This document shows positions 47,632 through 62,110 of a stretch of 64,000 nucleotides of DNA, piece after piece (position 1 is the stretch's first letter; each line of letters starts with the position of its first letter). The position numbers and the translations under genes were made by a program. Source of the stretch: Myrica gale (lineage: Eukaryota; Streptophyta; Magnoliopsida; Fagales; Myricaceae); the NCBI GenBank assembly GCA_963930655.1, contig OZ005613.1:16190501-16254500 (forward strand). Direction: 5' to 3'. The notes under the pieces were generated by a model. It had not been told where the DNA came from and made no database searches. It saw only the letters and a program-made list of their open reading frames with translations.

Positions 47632-47834
47632 CATTCACCCAAGCTTCATCCTGGTCATGGATAGATCACCCAAGTTCGGGTCCATAAGCAGTGACAATTG
47701 CCCTATGAAGACTCGCTTTCGCTACGGCTCCAGTGGGTTCCCTTAACCAAGCCACTGCCAATGAGTCGCCGGCTCATTCTTCAACAGGCATGCGGTCAGA
47801 GCCCCGGGCTCCTCCCACTGCTTGGGAGCTTAAG
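47632..47834 (-). pseudogene. Nuclear insertion of plastid 23S rRNA sequence (NUPT)
   Basis: About 200 bp that, in reverse complement, read as plant plastid large-subunit rRNA: GCTCCCAAGCAGTGGGAGG, then GAATGAGCCGGCGACTCATT, GGTTAAGGGAACCCACTGG, GCGAAAGCGAGTCTTCATAG, and GATCTATCCATGACCAGGAT. It is GC-rich in an AT-rich setting and has abrupt edges. Isolated differences from the expected rRNA (for example CCCGGGGCTC where a CTAGGGCTC-type sequence is expected) indicate an old, inert copy, not a functional rRNA. Confidence 0.88.
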
Positions 47835-49215
47835 GCGCTTTCACATCTTCTTAACCCGAAATGGCTGGGGTTATATGTATTGGGAGAATTCACTTCTCAA
47901 AACTAGCTTGCAAGGGGAGAGAGTTCAAGGCATATAAACCCTATATTAATGACCCATATTACCAATATGAGACAGATCTCAACATTCTCAAATGGTCCAT
48001 AATACACGATTTTCAAAAATATGCATCTAGGATAATAATTGTGGAAAATAATTTAGCTTTAGGAGAATTCTACAAAAAAAAAAATGAAATCTAGGAGGCA
48101 AATGTGTGACCCCAAATGGGGAGAAGTAAGCCAAAAATATTAATGCATAATTGCCAAGTTTAAACCTTCTTCATTTATTACAAATCACGCTTATACTTTT
48201 CTATTTTTTATATGTGAATTATATTTGCCCAAATATTGTCCAATGATGCCCATTGAATTTCGATGGCAAAATCAGATCATGCAAAGCGGATGTGGATTTG
48301 GATTTGGATTTGGAAAACACCCATTGCAGTTTAGGCATTTAATTTGTGGTTAACTAAATTTTAGAAGGTAACGAAGAGCATTAGGGAATAAACTAGAATC
48401 AAGGCTAAAAATATGTGAAAAAGGGTAATATCGTCACTGTACTTCACCTAAAAAAGTCAAACAACAAGGAAAGGTAGAACGTATATCGTGTAAACGCGGG
48501 CACTTCTCGCTTCTACTTTTTCCCTTATTTATTTATTTTAATTTTTAATTTTCCCTCGTCGAATAAGCGCTTTGCTTTTCCGCTAAACTGCATAGATTAT
48601 TTCTGTGACCCACATTCCCCAACGGCTCGAAGCCAACGTCTCTCCACCAAACTCCTGCAGTTTCTTTATCACCAGCTCCTCTGTTTTCGTCCTCTCCAAC
48701 AGCTTCATGTGTTCGTGTAAAGCTTCCTTCAAGTCGTACCACTTTTTTTTTGTTTCTCTAGTTGAAACAGAGTACTTACCGTTCAACTCCAATTACAGCC
48801 ACGAACTTCTTCCGTTGTTTCCTAGAAGGAGCTTGCTATCTGTTAAGACCATGGCGTCAACTTTCTCTTTCTCTTGTGGGGGTTGTTTATGTTTTTTTCT
48901 ACGTGGCTAGATGGGCTTCTAAATAAAGACATATGCCATAGGACATGAGCTATACTTTTCTGCTTACCTATTTATATTGGCCCTAAACAGCTCCTCTGTT
49001 TTTGTGCAACAAGCAATTTGTTCTCCTCCTCTCTCTCTCTCGATGTGTGGTTTTCGGGGATTTTCCAACTTTTCATCGACTGGTGACAAAGATTCTGAGG
49101 TTGAATTTCGTTTCCAAAATTCACATACTTCTCCTGCAATGGGTTCTGTCTTCTTCTGTGGTCGCATGCGTTCAAGTGGTTCTGTTTGATTGTAAGAATC
49201 CTAAGTCAACGGAAA
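47835..49215. other. Intergenic region and likely promoter/leader of the RING gene
   Basis: No supported gene on the plus strand. A 9-fold GGATTT-type run lies at about 48290-48312. On the minus strand 48583-48850 contains an open frame and a good donor-like GAACG|GTAAGT at about 48780, but no family is recognised. The last ~250 bp (CT repeat near 49028-49042) probably hold the 5' UTR of the RING gene. Confidence 0.35.
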
Positions 49216-52200
49216 ATGGCCTCCTCGAAAGTCGACATTCCTTCCTCTGCTCCATTTGGGTTTATTCTGAGGGATCGCAACAGGCATGACAGATGCAGAG
49301 AAAGCAATACCCATGCGGCTTTCGAAAAAAACATCAAGAACTTGGTCCGAGGTCACCTCCATTCCTGCATATCAATGTCTTCAGGTTGCGCGGCATCTGA
49401 TGAGAACTCGACGTGTCAGAACAAAGATGTCGATTCCTGGGTCGGCGACGGAGATACCAACAATCACCGAATCCTCCGCTTCGCAAGCAATAATCGCAAA
49501 AACAATGATACTCTGAGGTGGTCGCGAAATTTTGATCGATGTGCCACCCAAAAAGCACGAGGAATGGTTCAAACCACGGAAAAACAGAGCCAGGAGGCTG
49601 AGCTCGTGGCACTTTCTAATTCACCTACCGTTGAATCATCAGGGGCGTCAAGTTCTAGTAGGGAAGACTCTCCGGCTCCATTGGATACTTCCCCGGGGAA
49701 CTTGAACATTGGCGCCTCGTCCCTCGTTCAGATATGGGAGAAAAGGCTGAACCATTTGCACAGTACGAAATCGAGTTTGGACGCCTCGTCTACAGGGTCT
49801 TCTAGCTGCAGCTTTAACGACAAAGTTTCCTCTGTTGGAGAACCCTCAACTGGAGAAGTAGGAGGGCCTGTTGTCGAAAGATATGATGCTCAACCGACTG
49901 AGGACCCGTTTGCTGGTTGGGAGTCAGATAGAACGGCTCTAAGTGATCCACCTTGTTCTTCAGAATGCCAAAAGTCGGGTAAGGGAGAGAGTGAGAGGGT
50001 TAGAATTGTGGACATAATCCAGAGATTGAAAGCTGCAAATCAAACACAGCTCCCGTTATCGTCTTCTTGGAGTTACGATAATGATCAGAGTCAGTTTAGC
50101 GTGCAAGAACCTTCTAGAAAGAGGGAGCGTCCTCTGTTACAGGATAAAATGAAGCACAAAGTTCTCCAGCAGGTTGTGAGTTCACCTCGAATCAGAGGAC
50201 GGCAAGCATTGAAGGATTTGCTTTTGCAATTGGAGCGCGACAGGCATAGGGAACTAGAAACATTGGTTGAGCGTCGACCAGTCTCGAGCTTCACCAAAAG
50301 AGGTCGCATTCAGGTAAAATACTTCATTCATTGAAGCAAAACCTGCCTGTGTAAACATAGTCCCGTAAAAACTTATTGAATCGTTACTTTAATATGATGC
50401 TTGTTTGCTGTAAAAACTTCCCTGTGATATACTGCTTTCCATATGGAACACAAGTCGTTACTTTGGTATAATGCTTGTTTGCAGTCCTTGATTCGGCTTA
50501 GATTGCTACAACGTGATGTGGCAACTCAGGATAAACCGTACCAGCCAACACCATCGGAGACAACTAGATTACCGCAAGGATCTTCCATCATGTGCCTAAG
50601 GTATACACTTTCCGTTGACATGCCACATTGATTGATTCTGCAACTTTTTAACCATTGCTAGATAGCATGATAACCCAATCTATCAAGTGAAGCCAAAGAT
50701 ATGCAAGTTTAATGAAGTCTTCTATGCAACGACAATGTTTCGAAGGTTTTAAACTTTTTCTTTATTTGGTTATTTTATTCAAGTTTATTAAATTCAAATT
50801 ATTAGACAAAAACTATGGAGAGGAGAGGGGATCTAGTCCTTTACATGGAAAAGAAGTATACTTTTGCCATTAAAAACATATGTTTTCATTAAGATTCCAG
50901 GAAAACTTTCTGAAAATCACATCTAATGTTTCCTGACCTACTTATAATTTCAACAAATATTGAGTTAAGAACTTTTGTCCTATGTTGCATCTTTGTACTA
51001 AATCCAATAGACATTGATGATCACCCAATAAAGTAGGCGAATTATAATACCATTACAAAGTATACCGGATTCAGAAATTGTGCTTCCATTGATCTTGAAA
51101 CTGCACTTGATGGAGAATATTCTAACACCTTAAACTAGCATGTAAAATAAATGTCATGCAAGGGTGCAATTTTTGCAACGATGCCTTTCCATATAATTCA
51201 GACAAAATTATTTTGATATTGATTAAGAAAGAAGACTTAGAGTCAGAACTAAGTAGTTGAGGTAAAGAACTCTAGAATCGAATAATTGGTGGATAGAATT
51301 TGGTAGCCTTCAAAGATTGGTGATGGGAGATGTAAATCTTTCTTTTGAACAATTTGAAACTTACGGTATCACTATCATCTACTTGGTCCCAAGCCTAGGA
51401 GACTCTTAAGATGCTATCAGTTTTTTCAATCTGTTGGACTGTGTGCCTTGTTAAAGCCATAACGATTATTTTGGTTGGCTTGTGATAACATGAAAACCGA
51501 ATTAAATGCAGGGACCGGTTTAGAACAGGTTTTGACCAGATCACAACAATCCAAAATGTTGCAGCCTACCCAAGAAGCCCTCGTCGGGAGACACTGAACA
51601 ACACCCATTTGGAAAATTCTTCCAACCCCAATCAGATTACTGACTGCACTTATAATGAGGACGCCAGTATAACTGAGCACCACAATACACTTGAGGTACA
51701 GAACTCAGTGTCACACACGAGACAAGACGTTCATGAAGATGTCAGTCCAAGTTCAGATGGGAGATGGAAAGTAACAAGCTCAGAGCCTGGAAACCTTGAC
51801 TCACAAAAAAATAGTGATACCACTGCATCCTTGGAGTTTTGGGATGAGAATGATATTGCAGAAGAACTAGAGGTCAGTGATCATGAATTTGCAGAAACCA
51901 GTTATGACTGGATTGACAACATTTCTCGCCCACAGAGTTATTGGGAAGGTTGCAGACAAGCTAGGTACAAGGAGGTACTTAACAACTCAGACAAGGGGGA
52001 TATACGCCAACTTCTTGAAAGGTGTAGGAGCTAATTTTCTCCCAATATGCTTTTTTTTCCTCCATCTTTTGTACCACTGCCTTTTTCTATTCCATGCATT
52101 TGAGTTGAAGAAACTACAATTGATTGCGGATATAGTGAGAACCAGTCTAGTATGAAAAGAATGAAGATAATGCAAATAGCTTCACTCTGCTCTTTATACT

Positions 52201-54068
52201 AAATATATACAATGCTTGCTGCATTGGATCAACCTCTATATAATAGCGCTTTTGGCTGGTCTATCAATTAGACTAAGTGGATGCTATAATTTGAATTAAA
52301 GAAGGCCAGATGTGAAACTTAGGTACCATTTATCAGGATCAAGCATGGCCTTGTAATTAAGAAGATATTTCATTCTGTTTGTGAAGTTTTAGAAATTGAG
52401 ATTATCAAAGAATTCCATTTTCACCAACTTGAATTTCAAATTTTACCTACGCAGAAGGACAGTATCAAATTTTCTAGCCAGTGACTTCAGAGAGAGAATG
52501 GATAGATTAATTGTATCCCGTTTAGAAAGACAAGTGTATGCAGAGGAAGAAGAAGAGAATGGAAGTCAAGAGAGAATTGGTCGATTGATGTCTGTCTTGA
52601 AAAGTTACACGCACCCACTGGGCAGTTATCAGGAAGAAAGAGAAGAAGAAGAAAAAGACAACAAGGAGGAAGTCCAAGATGAGAAAGAGGGAAAAGAAGA
52701 GGAGCAAAAACTAATTAGGGGTCAGTATCATGAAGCCAGCCATTATTTTGATCAATCCTCAGCATTGCTGCAAATGCCTTTGCCATCTGCTTCATGGTCA
52801 TGGAATTACCAGGATAATGAAGTTGTGGATGATTCTGGTCCCGTTACATCAATATCTTCACCCCAACATTCACCATCTCAACCTTACACTGAGGATAGTC
52901 CTCAAAAGTACCCTTCTTACGCCAATCATAATTCAACTGTGAGTTTTGCTTTATTTCCTTTTAGTTGTCTCAATACGAAGTTCCTTGATTTCCTGGTAAT
53001 CAAGTAATACTGCTGGACTTTTAGGACATGGAACTCATACACGATTTGAGAGGGCAGATGGAGCAACTCTATCATGAGCTGTCTGACTTAAGAAAAACAA
53101 TAAAGGACTGCATGGACATGCAGATGATATTCCAACAATCCATGAAGCAGGAGTCTCATTTAGGTTTGTGCTCGTGCCCCTAAAATATGACAATCCAAAC
53201 TATGGGTAATAATGAAGGAGATTTTGGTAAATTTGTCGGTTTCCTAGTAACAAAATGATGTCATTGCCAAAAACAACCATCAGAGCATGGTTTAAAGTAC
53301 TAGCAAATATGCTAGATGTTTTGACTGGTTAGGCATACAATCGGATGTTCTAAAGTCCTTATATCATTTGTTCATTCTAAAATACATGATTTTTTTGCCT
53401 CTTTTGGGTGTAGCAGAAGGGTCATGAACTAGATATTCGCTTACAACAGTTTGTTTTTTTCTTACCTCTTGCCAAGGAGAGTGTTATTTAAGGCAGTAAT
53501 CGGACAATACATTCCCCGTTTCTAATGATATTTCCTGTTTGCTTTTTTCGAAATGATGAAATTAATCTTTTGATGCTATGCAACCAGCATTTTGCAACAA
53601 TGAACTGCATTGTTTCAGTATTTTGTTATTTATTGCATTCTGCCCATCATTCAATAAGGACCTCATAAGTGGTAACCTATGAAATCATTGTTACAGTTCG
53701 AGGGGAGGGGAAGAAATCATATGAAGAGGCACCAAAAAAAGGCAATTGTTGTGTTTGCCATGAAATGCAAGTCGACTCACTTTTGTATAGGTACTTCCTC
53801 CTGAAGCTAAATTTCCTCTTGTTGAACACATATATCGGTATCTAAGATTTTGTCAGCTATGGCAGTTGTCATCTTCTAATATCACCTTCTTTTGCATACC
53901 AGATGCGGACACATGTGTACTTGTCTCAAGTGTGCTCATGAATTGCAATGGAGTACCCGGAAATGTCCAATATGTCAAGCTCCAATAATAGATGTCGTGC
54001 GAGCATATGTGGGTTCGTACAGTACTGGTGATCGAGTTCTTGCTCCAGAGGACCGTCTTTTTTCCTAG
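49216..54068 (+). CDS. RING-finger (C3HC4) protein, probable E3 ubiquitin ligase, 865 residues
   Basis: Seven exons: 49216-50313, 50485-50600, 51512-52021, 52455-52938, 53034-53163, 53697-53790 and 53903-54068; all junctions are GT-AG and phases agree. The long first exon encodes a Ser/Thr/Asn-rich, probably disordered region with short conserved blocks (ASSLVQIWEKRLNHL; RVRIVDIIQRLKAAN; SSPRIRGRQALKDLLLQLER). The middle has WEGCRQARYKEVL, RTVSNFLASDFRERMDRLI and a Glu/Lys-rich stretch; exon 5 is a predicted coiled coil (LRGQMEQLYHELSDLRKTI). The C-terminal RING is complete: CCVC, RCGHMCTCLKC and KCPICQAPI give C-x2-C, C-x-H-x3-C-x2-C and C-x2-C. It resembles the neuralized/MUL1 type of RING and a family of plant RING proteins with long disordered N-termini. 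Substrates are unknown. Confidence 0.9.
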
Positions 54069-56200
54069 GTCTTACCTTAGTAGAGCAGGAATCCGAACGT
54101 TTCTTTTGTTGTATTTATTTTTCTTCTAAATTCCATACATATCATCTCATTAAACCATATATGGTCTCTCTTTTTTCAACATGTTCTTCATATGTTTTTT
54201 TGAAAGAGAAATCGTGTGCACAATCTTCATCATCCATCTTTCTACACATAGTTTCAGATTTTTTTGTTTATTTATTTACAAAAATATACACTGTATTATC
54301 TTCGAACACAGTAAGCCGAATAAACACGGTTGCTTCACTTGCTTGTCCAGAAAGTTCATGAATATGTACTATAGTCCTTTATGTTACATTGTAAATCACT
54401 TCCCGTTTGACGGGCTTCTGGTTTCTTCGGACATTGTTACAAAGAAGGGATGGCAGTCTCATCATCCATGCTCCTCTTACTCTCTCTCTCTCAAGCAGGT
54501 TGAGATGAGCATGATGAATAATCAACCCAAACAAGATTAGAGTAAAGCAAGAATCGTGAAGGACATCGTATCAGATTGAATATTGTGCATCTTCTTTCAG
54601 AATAATGCGTGCTCTCAGCCTCGTCTTCTGCCCTTTTGAGCCTCTTTCTTGTGATGTTGGATCTTGTATTTTTTTTGTACCAATACTGTTAGGTAGCAGC
54701 ATCGCACCATAAATTTGTCTATTGGCAATGCCATGTACCAAAGTAGATGTTGAAGAACCGACTTTAAGCAGAAAACCTTCGGAATTGTATACAAGTTTGT
54801 GACCTTCTAGTTGTTCTTTCAGTGGATGCCCTTGACCTAGTGGAATTTTTATGATCAAATTTCCACCCCTCTAGACTTCCCACCCATGTGTTTGTGAGGG
54901 GGGGTGTGTGGATTTGTGCGTTTAGGGAGAGGGGCTTCCTGGACTCTGTAACAGCCGTAGAGAATAAATCTGCCTGTTCTGTGGCGGCTGCAATTCCTCA
55001 AGAACTAGCAACTTATCTTATCCTCATATCTAGTACTTAGCAAGGGAAAAGGATCTGCATCTACTCCTGTAAATTATCACAACGTGATGGCCTTCTGTAT
55101 TCAATTCCTGCAAATAGTAGGGTATGGGACCTCCCAAGCGAAAGTGGGGCTTGCCGAGATTTGAATCCACAATATCGAACTCGCAAAGTGATATTTTCAA
55201 CCGACTTCTTACCACTAAACCATAGCCTTAGAGGTGCATATCTGATATATGAGCTGCAAATAGTACCAGCTAGCAAATACCATCAAGACCATCCATCAAA
55301 GTTTTCAGAATTAAACTTGGAGGTCATGATGATTATGGACCCATGTCTTCAGGGCTTGCTTAGGCTACAATTTTCATCTACTCGAAACCACTTGACATAA
55401 AATTGATAGTTCTGTGGCATCCTACAATTCCTATATAAAATTTTCTCTGTTTTTTCTTCATACCTGTAATACAGAGTGCTAGCAGTAGGAGATGCCAGCA
55501 CCGAGGTCCACCTGTTGGAGACAAGAGATGAAAAGAGAAATTGACAAGAGCAACAAGCCTGTTCTTTTCAATGTGATTAATAACGTCTCTAGCTAACAGC
55601 TCATTTATGAGGTCCAGAACCTAAAAAAAGAAAGATGGATTATAGAAACTACAGAAGATCTTGATCCACCGGGTTGTATGTCCCTGCAAAAGATATCTAT
55701 TGGAACGAAGGCTTCATTTCAATTAATCATCTCAAAATTTAAGGGAAAATTTGGAAGTTGCGGATTCCATGAAACTAAAATAGATCTCTTCTGAAAAATC
55801 TCCGAGGCTTTGCTAAAAAAATTGACCGAAATGCTAAAAAAAATGATATTTTTTTAAAAAAATTAATATTTTTAAATAAAACTATATTGAATCTCTATTT
55901 CAATAATATATTTATTTTAATTTATTTCGTAAATTTATATTATTATTTTTAATAAAAATTGGTCTTAGAGGGGCATTTCTGTCATTTTGTATGAATTTCC
56001 GTCGGACTTAACGTCTGATTTAGACGGAGGGCTAAGATTGATAGGCTTTGAAAGTTATGAATCTCAAATTTTTGAATTAAAAAATAAAAATAGCAACTTA
56101 ATTTTTACCCAAATATAAAATACTTACTACGAGTTTACCCCTAATTTAAACATGCAAATGCCAAATGGCGGATAAATAAATAAATAAATATTATATAATC
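54069..56200. other. Intergenic region between the RING and eS4 genes
   Basis: The first ~500 bp are the RING gene 3' flank. A tRNA-derived SINE-like segment lies at 55125-55230 (separate entry). 55,800-56,100 is very AT-rich. No protein gene is supported. Confidence 0.4.
55125..55230 (-). repeat. tRNA-derived SINE-like segment (box A and box B)
   Basis: On the minus strand GGCTATGGTTTAGTGGTAAG (55227-55208) resembles a polymerase III box A (TRGYNNARNGG) and GGATTCAAATCTC (about 55168-55156) resembles box B, at the ~40-bp spacing of a tRNA. The part between cannot be folded into a convincing cloverleaf, so a SINE or decayed tRNA is more likely than a working tRNA. Confidence 0.4.
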
Positions 56201-56201
56201 A

Positions 56202-56400
56202 TGGGCCCTTGTCCTCTAGTGGGTACAACATATACATGGGCCTGCTGGGGTTTCAGAACTCCCGACAACAATGGAAAATCTGGGTTTTAACAGATGGCAG
56301 ATATGGGCCATTATGGTTCCATATTTCAGGCATAACCCGAACCCCATGGTCTGGTCTGCCCGACTAACATTAGGGTTTCCCTCGCTATGATAACTATAAA
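56202..56400 (+). promoter_or_regulatory. eS4 promoter: three site II elements, telo-box and TATA
   Basis: TGGGCC occurs at 56202-56207, 56237-56242 and 56304-56309; TAGGGTTT (telo-box, reverse orientation) at 56371-56378; TATAAA at 56395-56400, about 120 bp before the ATG. Site II plus telo-box is the classic arrangement of plant ribosomal-protein promoters, where TCP and telo-box-binding factors drive growth-linked expression. Motifs are seen; binding is inferred. Confidence 0.7.
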
Positions 56401-56520
56401 TGCCAGAAATACATTAGTCTGTGAAGGCAGGAGGAAGCTTGGAGAGAACAAAGTAGGGGGCTCAGTTACTTCTTGCTACCAGCCGGCGGATCTTCCACTC
56501 GGAAAGCTCAGCGATCCAGA

Positions 56521-59936
<3,416 letters not shown>

Positions 59937-61743
59937 CTTGATAGGATGAAACATGACCTTTCAGATTTATTTGATGGTTATTGGTTTTTCGTTTCTTTGA
60001 CCTATTAGCATCTAAATTCATGCGCCAATTTTTCTTGGTACTTCTATTGTGCCACTTGGTACCAAAAATTTAGTTGCTATGAGCTCAATTTTTTCAACAA
60101 TTGTTAACAAGAAGTTTCTTTTGGCTGCGTTTCTTTTGTTTGTTTGTAGTAAATGAACAGCATGCACAGGACTTGATTCAGTTCATCTAAGCTCGTTTAA
60201 AGTTTATAATATATAGACATAATATATGTTTGTGTATTATATATTTATGTTTGTCTATTATATGTTTCGATGTACACTTTTATAAGTTGGGATATATGTT
60301 ATGATGTATATTTGGTTTTTATGATAATGTATTTAAAATAACCTATACAACCGAATTTATGTATTTCTTTGTAATTGTATGTTGTTAGTTTGTGTTTAAT
60401 ATAACTCATTCATGTAATGTGTTAAATTACACAATTAAGGTGTACACCTTACATATGTCATTTTCGTATCTATGAATGTATATATATGTTGTTATGCACT
60501 TTTGTTTAAGCTTGATTGAATATATTTGGTAATTAAATTTTTTTTTATATAAAATTAAATATTTATAATTGTTTGACATTTTATATGATTTTATTAATGT
60601 ATGTATATCTAGTTATATGTTTTGGTATGCATCTTAATTTAAGTTCAAAGCACTGTGCAGATATATGTTTCTTTCTATATTATAACTAAATATATGTAAT
60701 TACATGCCAACGTCTTTTATATGTTCCTTTAACATAGTAATAGATTTGTTTTTTGGTTAAAATATAAGTTGAAAATGTCTTGTAATAAATTACTAAATGA
60801 AGGTTTTCTCCAAAATAAAAAAATCATTTATTTATTTTTTTAATGTGTTCATAATCTGTATTTAGACATTATGTACCTATTATTTGAGTGGTTAAAATTA
60901 TTTGAAAGAAAAAAATTTGAACTGAGCCTAGTCTGTTTGTTTTTTGGGTTGAGTTCAAACTTGTTAAACTTTAATGAGCCGAATTCATTTAATTTGAATT
61001 CGAATGAATGTTAAATGAGTCGAGTTGGAACATTCAATACTCGCCTACTAGTTGGTCGACCCGTTTACAGCCATATTTGTTTGTTTTGGTGAAGGGCTAC
61101 ACTTTAAAGTTGGATTGGATATTCGTTGATTTTTAGTTCATAATGACAGTAGGTATCCATCTCTTACGGCGATATGTTATTTAACTGAGCGAGAGAGAGA
61201 GATCAGATAAGTACTTAGCTGAGCTGAGATGAAAGGAGGTTTGTTTCTCGATATTTTGGTGAATATTTTTAAAATTTTTTAGATATTAAAAATATATATA
61301 AATATTAAAAAATTTAAAATATGAAAATTTTAATACCCAATATTTTGCTTATCAAAGATCATATAAATTATCCGACGCACGGAATCATGGCAGCCTGGGT
61401 TTTGGACATAAGCGTCCTGTAGGCTGCCATGCCTAGGAAAATGCTTACAGGGTTAACGCGGGTCAATCGGTGGCCGTCAACAACGAACAGAATTGGCTGA
61501 AAAGCTTTGATTAATAATAAGTTAGTGAATCGTGACGGTAGCGAACAGAATTGGCTGGCTGCTCACTGCTGACACCGGTGATGGTCCTCCATGACATGCG
61601 GACCCTCCATGCGGTGCGAGTTGTTTCTACATTTCCAAAAATTGTATTTACGTTCCCAAGACGCAAGAAGCACGCACGAAGTCGGCATGCCCTATTTTCT
61701 TTTCTTTCTTTTTTTTTCTATTCAACTTGCCCTATTTTCTGAT
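59937..61743. other. Intergenic AT-rich region
   Basis: No gene is supported. The interval 60,180-60,760 is dense in TATATGTTT/TATGTATAT-type degenerate repeats. The remainder is AT-rich with a GA tract near 61190. Confidence 0.4.
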
Positions 61744-62110
61744 GGAGAAAATACAATTTTTCACTCACAAACTACCATAGATTTGACACTTTGCACCTCA
61801 AACTACCAATTTTGATACATTATACCCTTTAACTACTAACTTTTGACACTTTGCACCATTTTTCAAAATTTGAGACTAAAATGACGATAATGCCCTTGAC
61901 CCATTTTATATATAGTAAAGATATTATTGTAAATTTATTAATTTATCAAGGGTATTATTGTCAAATAGAGGGTGCAAAGTGTCAAAATTGATAGTTTAAG
62001 GTGCAAAGTGTAACATTGGTAGTTTGAGGGTGCAATGTCTTAAAAATGGTAGTTTGGGGTGGAAAGTGTTAAACCTATGGTAGTTTGTGGGTGCAAAGTG
62101 TATTTTCCCC
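61744..62110. mobile_element. MITE with long inverted ends, related to the element at 4421-4917
   Basis: The left end (GGAGAAAATACAATTTTTCA, CTCACAAACTACCATAG) pairs with the right end read in reverse (GGGGAAAATACACTTTGCAC, CCACAAACTACCATAGG) over roughly 100 bp with some mismatches. Internal repeats of TTTGCACC-TCAAACTACCA echo the 4421-4917 element. No coding capacity. Confidence 0.75.

Noticed and set aside
47698..47937. Open frame of 79 codons
   Set aside because: Mostly within the plastid 23S rRNA insertion; not protein-coding.
55125..55230. Functional tRNA gene
   Set aside because: Box A-like and box B-like motifs are present but no acceptor stem or anticodon arm pairs; kept only as a SINE-like repeat.
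60180..60760. Possible tandem satellite of TATATGTTT-type units
   Set aside because: Units vary in length and order with no fixed period; treated as AT-rich low-complexity DNA.
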